From Nonomuraea sp. PA05 (GTDB taxonomy: Bacteria > Actinomycetota > Actinomycetes > Streptosporangiales > Streptosporangiaceae): 40,484 nucleotides of DNA. The notes beneath the pieces are model-generated. The model was not told where the DNA came from. It worked only from the letters and a program-made list of their open reading frames with translations, and made no database searches. Each line of letters starts with the position of its first letter. Position 1 is the stretch's first letter. Location of the stretch: positions 1-40,484 of the forward strand of contig NZ_VSEY01000076.1 in assembly GCF_008086045.1 (NCBI RefSeq). Reading direction: 5' to 3'. Shown here piece after piece: positions 37,226 to 40,484 of this stretch. Position numbers and translations under genes: made by a program.

Positions 37226-38652
37226 AAGATCGCGCCAGGGCGGTACGCGGCCGCCTCCGGGTGCGCCGCCACGACCTCGCCCACCCGCTGCGAGACCGAC
37301 TCCACCTGGTCGGCCGCCGCCCCGGTGAACGACACCCGGTCCGCCAGCAACGCCTCCAGCCGCGGCCGGTCCAGCGGGAACCGCTCGTCGGCGGCCAGCA
37401 GGTCCAGCAGCTCGTTCGCCGCGCCGCGCGAACGCATCGCCAGCGCCGCCGCCACCGCGTGCTCCTTGATCAGCTCGTGCGCCTGCTCACGGCCCACCCC
37501 GGCCCGCACCGCCGCCATCAGCATCTTGGTCGTCGCCAGGAACGGCAGGTAACGGCCCAGCTCGGCGGCGATCACCGCCGGGAACGCGCCGAACTCCTCC
37601 AGCACCGTCAGCATCGTCTCCACCAGCCCGTCGAAGGCGAAGAACGCGTCCGGCAGCGCCACCCGCCGCACCACCGAGCAGGACACGTCGCCCTCGTTCC
37701 ACTGGTCGCCCGCCAGCTCGCCCACCATCGAGGCGTAACCGCGCAGCACCACGGCCAGGCCGTTCACCCGCTCGCAGGAACGGGTGTTCATCTTGTGCGG
37801 CATCGCCGAGGAGCCGACCTGCCCCTCCTTGAACCCCTCCGTCACCAGCTCGTGCCCGGCCATCAGCCGGATCGTCTTGGCCAGCGACGACGGCGCCGCC
37901 GCCAGTTGCACCAGCGCCGTGACGACCTCGAAGTCCAGCGAACGCGGATACACCTGGCCCACGCTGGTGAAGCGGTGCTCGAACCCCAGGTGCGCCGCCA
38001 CCCGCCCCTCCAGCTCGGCCAGCTTGCCGCGGTCGCCGCCCAGCAGGTCGAGCATGTCCTGCGCGGTGCCAACGGGGCCCTTGACGCCCCGCAGCGGGTA
38101 CCGTCCGATCAGCTCCTCCAGCCTGCGGTAACCCACCAGCAGCTCATCGGCCGCCGTGGCGAATCGCTTGCCCAGCGTCGTGGCCTGCGCCGCCACGTTG
38201 TGCGAGCGGCCCGCCATCACCGTGGCCTCGTGCTCCTCGGCCAGCGTCGCCAGCCGGGCCAGCAGCGCCACCACGCGGTCGCGTACCAGCAGCAGGCTGT
38301 CGCGCACCTGGAGCTGCTCGACGTTCTCGGTCAGGTCGCGCGAGGTCATGCCCTTGTGCACCTGCTCGTGCCCGGCCAGCGCGTTGAACTCCTCGATGCG
38401 CGCCTTCACGTCGTGCCTGGTGACGCGCTCACGCGCCGCGATGGACTCCAGATCGACCTGCTCGACCACCTTCTCGTAGTCGGCGATCGCCCCTTCGGGC
38501 ACCGCGATCCCCAGCTCGGCCTGCGCCCGCAGCACCGCCAGCCACAACCGCCGCTCGGCGATGATCTTGTACTCGGGCGACCACAGGCGCGCCAGCTCCG
38601 CCGAGGCGTAGCGGCCGGCCAGGACATTGGGGATACGCGGCTTGGAAGTCAC
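37222..38652 (-). CDS. purB: Adenylosuccinate lyase
   Basis: Encodes 476 aa from GTG 38652 (MTSKPRIPNVLAGRYAS); the frame extends 11 codons further without a family match. It catalyses two beta-eliminations that release fumarate: SAICAR to AICAR, and adenylosuccinate to AMP, in de novo purine synthesis. Signatures: NALAGHEQVHKGMTSRDLTEN (substrate loop), MAGRSHNVAAQATTLGKRFA (His), and the fumarase/aspartase signature GSSAMPHKMN (about residue 290) with its catalytic Ser. TACACT lies 9 nt upstream of the GTG and no ribosome binding site is visible, so a leaderless start is possible. Confidence 0.96.
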   Translation of the reverse strand: MTSKPRIPNVLAGRYASAELARLWSPEYKIIAERRLWLAVLRAQAELGIAVPEGAIADYEKVVEQVDLESIAARERVTRHDVKARIEEFNALAGHEQVHKGMTSRDLTENVEQLQVRDSLLLVRDRVVALLARLATLAEEHEATVMAGRSHNVAAQATTLGKRFATAADELLVGYRRLEELIGRYPLRGVKGPVGTAQDMLDLLGGDRGKLAELEGRVAAHLGFEHRFTSVGQVYPRSLDFEVVTALVQLAAAPSSLAKTIRLMAGHELVTEGFKEGQVGSSAMPHKMNTRSCERVNGLAVVLRGYASMVGELAGDQWNEGDVSCSVVRRVALPDAFFAFDGLVETMLTVLEEFGAFPAVIAAELGRYLPFLATTKMLMAAVRAGVGREQAHELIKEHAVAAALAMRSRGAANELLDLLAADERFPLDRPRLEALLADRVSFTGAAADQVESVSQRVGEVVAAHPEAAAYRPGAIL

Positions 38653-38714
38653 GTTCGACAAGTGTAAGCACCCCGCTCCGGCCACCCGACGCCTTCCCCC
38701 GTCGTCGGGGTTGT

Positions 38715-38749
38715 TTCCGGGACGGAGCTTCCATTGCTCCGTCCCGGAA
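38715..38749 (-). terminator. Strong hairpin downstream of the ribE-ribB fusion
   Basis: A perfect 14-bp stem TTCCGGGACGGAGC / GCTCCGTCCCGGAA with a 7-nt loop, in the gap between purB (starting at 38652) and the end of the riboflavin gene (38781). It terminates the riboflavin transcript before the purB promoter. No long U-run follows, as usual in actinomycetes. A second inverted repeat AGCGCCT/AGGCGCT (38751-38781) surrounds the stop region. Confidence 0.8.
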
Positions 38750-38780
38750 GAGCGCCTTTACATTGTAGATTTCTAGGCGC

Positions 38781-40007
38781 TCACAACCACGTGCGCAGAT
38801 CGTCGATGTCGACCAGCGGCAGCCCCCACCGCAGCGCCGACGCCTCCAGGTCGGCCGCGCCGGCCATGGTGCCGTCCCGCTTCATCACCTCGCAGCACAC
38901 CCCCACCGGCGCCAGCCCGGCGGCCACGCACAGCGCGACGGTCGACTCGGTGTGCCCGGCCCTCTCCCGCAGCAGGCCCGGCCGGGCGGCGATCGGGATG
39001 ACGTGGCCGGGCGAGGCGAAGTCGGCAGGGCGCGCCCCGGGGTCGGCGAGCTGCCGGACGGTGGCGGCCCGTTCGGCGGCGCTCACCCCGGTGCCGGTGT
39101 TCGAAGCGAGGTCCACGGGTGTGTGGAAGGCCGTGCCCTGCCGATCGCCGGCGCCGGCCAGCGCCCCGATCTCCAGCCGCTCCAGGACGTCCGGCGCGCA
39201 CGGCACGCACGGGTAGCCGAACACCTCGGTGAGCAGGAAGGTGAACGCGGCCGGACGCAGGTTCGCGCCGGCGAAGATCACGTCCCCTTCGATCTCGCGC
39301 TCGGGATCCCACACCATGACCGCGCCGCCGGCGGCGAGCTGCTGCACCACCTTCTCCACCCCGGCACGGCCCGACAGGTGCCCGGCCCAGCCGAGCGCCG
39401 CGACCGCGCGGGCGACGTTCGCGCCCGCGGCCGCCGCACCGGCCGCCGCCAGCCGTCCCACGACGTCGGACTCGATGTTGACCCGCTCCCCCACGGCCAG
39501 CTCGGCCAGGGTCGTCCCGGCCAGCGTGGACGGGATCAGCGCCACCGAGAACCGGTCCTTGACGATCTCGGCGACGGTCAGGCTCACGCCGTCGACCGCG
39601 ACCGACCCCTTGGCGGCGATCCTGGCCATGAACCGCTCCGGCGGCCGGATCCACAACCGCCGCCCCACCCCCGGCCCGTCATCCACCCGCACGACCTTGC
39701 CGACCCCGTCCACGTGCCCCTGCACCAGATGCCCGTCGAGCGGATCGCCCACGGCCAGGGGCGTCTCCACGTTCACCCGCCGCCCGGGAGCCGTCATCTC
39801 GTCGAACGTCGTCCTGCGGCGCGTCTCGTCGCTGATCGAGACGCTGATGAGATCGTCCTCGACCCGCTCGGCGGTCACGCAGACCCCGGCCACGTTCACC
39901 GAGCCGCCGGGCGCCACCCGCCCCGCGCTCTTGGCCGCCCGGATGCCCAGGCCGTTCGCGCCGACGGTCTCGACCTCGCCGATCTCGTGAATTCTTCCGG
40001 TGAACAC
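38781..40007 (-). CDS. ribE-ribB: Fusion of riboflavin synthase (RibE) and DHBP synthase (RibB)
   Basis: Encodes 408 aa. GTG 40007 is preferred over ATG 40022 because AAGGGG lies 6 nt upstream and the product then starts MFTGRIHEIGEV, the canonical riboflavin synthase start. Residues 1-195 hold two lumazine-binding repeats (VAPGGSVNVAGVCVT and IAAKGSVAVDGVSLTV). Residues about 210-408 are RibB: WDPEREIEGDVIFAG with the acidic metal-binding E-x-E-G-D, STGISA-like TGTGVSAAERAATVRQLADP, GHVIPI, RAGHTESTVAL with the metal His, GVCCEVMKRDGTMAG. RibE dismutates dimethyl-ribityllumazine; RibB makes its four-carbon precursor from ribulose 5-phosphate. RibA, RibD and RibH are not seen in the window. 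An FMN riboswitch lies upstream. Confidence 0.9.
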   Translation of the reverse strand: MFTGRIHEIGEVETVGANGLGIRAAKSAGRVAPGGSVNVAGVCVTAERVEDDLISVSISDETRRRTTFDEMTAPGRRVNVETPLAVGDPLDGHLVQGHVDGVGKVVRVDDGPGVGRRLWIRPPERFMARIAAKGSVAVDGVSLTVAEIVKDRFSVALIPSTLAGTTLAELAVGERVNIESDVVGRLAAAGAAAAGANVARAVAALGWAGHLSGRAGVEKVVQQLAAGGAVMVWDPEREIEGDVIFAGANLRPAAFTFLLTEVFGYPCVPCAPDVLERLEIGALAGAGDRQGTAFHTPVDLASNTGTGVSAAERAATVRQLADPGARPADFASPGHVIPIAARPGLLRERAGHTESTVALCVAAGLAPVGVCCEVMKRDGTMAGAADLEASALRWGLPLVDIDDLRTWL

Positions 40008-40031
40008 GTCCATCCCCTTCATGCCGGCGTC

Positions 40032-40050
40032 GGCCGCGTCCGTCGCGGCC
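40032..40050 (-). other. Hairpin just before the ribosome binding site
   Basis: GGCCGCG-ACGGA-CGCGGCC, a 7-bp GC stem, lies between the aptamer and the AAGGGG Shine-Dalgarno (40014-40019). It is a candidate expression platform element; a second weaker pair GGACC/GGTCC (about 40061-40079) precedes it and could compete. Confidence 0.55.
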
Positions 40051-40084
40051 GGTGGCGTCAGGGACCGTCATCGGGGTCCGAGAA

Positions 40085-40195
40085 GGGGCGGGGTGTCACC
40101 GCGTGGCTCCGGGATCGCACCGGATCGTTCCTCCCGGGGAGGAACCGGCGGGCTGTCACCGCCGCACCTGGAATTGCGCCACTGCCACGATAACG
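40085..40195 (-). promoter_or_regulatory. FMN riboswitch (RFN element)
   Basis: Reading the - strand, the conserved RFN blocks appear in order: GGCGCAATTCC (40170-40180), GCGGCGGTGACAGCCCGC (about 40148-40165), a variable perfect hairpin GTTCCTCCC/GGGAGGAAC (40127-40145), GATCCGGTGCGATCCCGG (about 40107-40126) and GCGGTGACACCCCG (40089-40102). Consensus elements are GGTGAAATTCC, CGGCGGTGACAGTCCGC, GATCTGGTGAGATTCC and GACGGTTAAAGTCCG. The aptamer binds FMN and represses riboflavin genes. Outer P1 ends are approximate. Confidence 0.82.
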
Positions 40196-40200
40196 GCCCG

Positions 40201-40484
40201 CCGCCCGGGTTCGCATCACCAGCCCCGATGTAGCTCTGCGTGATGCGCCCAGGCGGCCCCGCCGGCCACGCCCACGGGCACTCCGGGTCCCGGTCCTCGC
40301 CCGAGAAGGCCGCGTGCCGGACGCCGCGCAAGCCGCACACCTGACCTTGAAGATGCGGCGATGCGGACCGAGTAACCGTGGCCGCAGTGGTGATCTGCCC
40401 GCGGAGGGATGAGCCGCGCCCTCACGCGAGTCGATGGGACTTCCGCGCGGCGCTTCGCAGTTCCGCTGCGAGCAGCCTCGCGGT
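40201..40484. other. Right-end stretch without a recognisable gene
   Basis: A region of about 280 nt upstream of the riboswitch. It must contain the riboflavin gene's promoter on the - strand but no clear hexamers are visible. Short open frames on both strands have no family match. The window ends here. Confidence 0.3.

Overview
The window is about 40 kb of very GC-rich DNA. It has GTG and TTG starts, many 4-base stop/start overlaps (ATGA or GTGA), several apparently leaderless promoters, and many small stand-alone regulators (XRE, TetR, MerR, ArsR, Lrp). It also carries a short drug-type UvrA and a STAND/XRE regulator. Together these point to a large-genome actinomycete, most likely Streptosporangiales such as Nonomuraea or a relative. 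The genus is inference. No tRNA, rRNA, CRISPR array or complete insertion sequence was seen.

Layout. 0.2-1.2 kb: two paralogous small Cys-containing proteins, one with a signal peptide and one without. 1.5-5.6 kb: RecD2-type helicase, then an L,D-transpeptidase lipoprotein overlapped by a GNAT acetyltransferase. 5.7-9.9 kb: a two-gene membrane-protein operon, an XRE-cupin regulator divergent from a methyltransferase with an inserted His-rich repeat, and a RimJ-like acetyltransferase. 10.1-12.1 kb: a TetR repressor divergent from an erythromycin-esterase-family gene, with two near-identical palindromes bracketing a good promoter. 12.3-13.3 kb: an intact GyrI-like gene translationally coupled to a MerR regulator eroded by two internal deletions and frameshifts. 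13.7-16.0 kb: a truncated XRE/NB-ARC protein and an ArsR-SRPBCC fusion. 16.2-17.5 kb: a 17-bp tandem repeat and a tyrosine recombinase. 17.6-20.9 kb: a two-gene operon of a HypX-like protein and a MurA-like enolpyruvyl transferase with an N-terminal helix-turn-helix. 21.5-25.3 kb: a P450 with a small membrane partner, a Cys-rich small protein, and a coupled SMR-TetR-DUF952-SnoaL operon.

25.4-29.1 kb: a radical SAM protein, a small XRE regulator, a composite pseudogene (FAD monooxygenase remnant joined to the 3' end of a phage-type integrase), an NmrA-like reductase and a double-HTH Lrp-type regulator. 29.2-31.5 kb: a class II UvrA. An exact 22-bp element sits upstream of both the small XRE gene and uvrA, in inverted genomic orientation. 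31.5-32.3 kb is gene-free. 32.3-35.2 kb: divergent MerR genes and a leaderless ArsR-SRPBCC operon closed by a strong hairpin. 35.2-38.7 kb: a DUF4037 protein, and purB coupled to a GNAT gene. 38.8-40.2 kb: a riboflavin synthase-DHBP synthase fusion preceded by a recognisable FMN riboswitch.

The strongest candidates for something little described are the hypX/HTH-MurA operon, which has no hydrogenase genes nearby and an inverted repeat exactly at the gene junction, and the riboswitch-linked RibE-RibB fusion. The shared XRE/uvrA upstream element and the TetR/esterase double operator are clean regulatory hypotheses. Several loci show decay by deletion and short tandem duplication, consistent with an accessory or arm-like chromosomal region.
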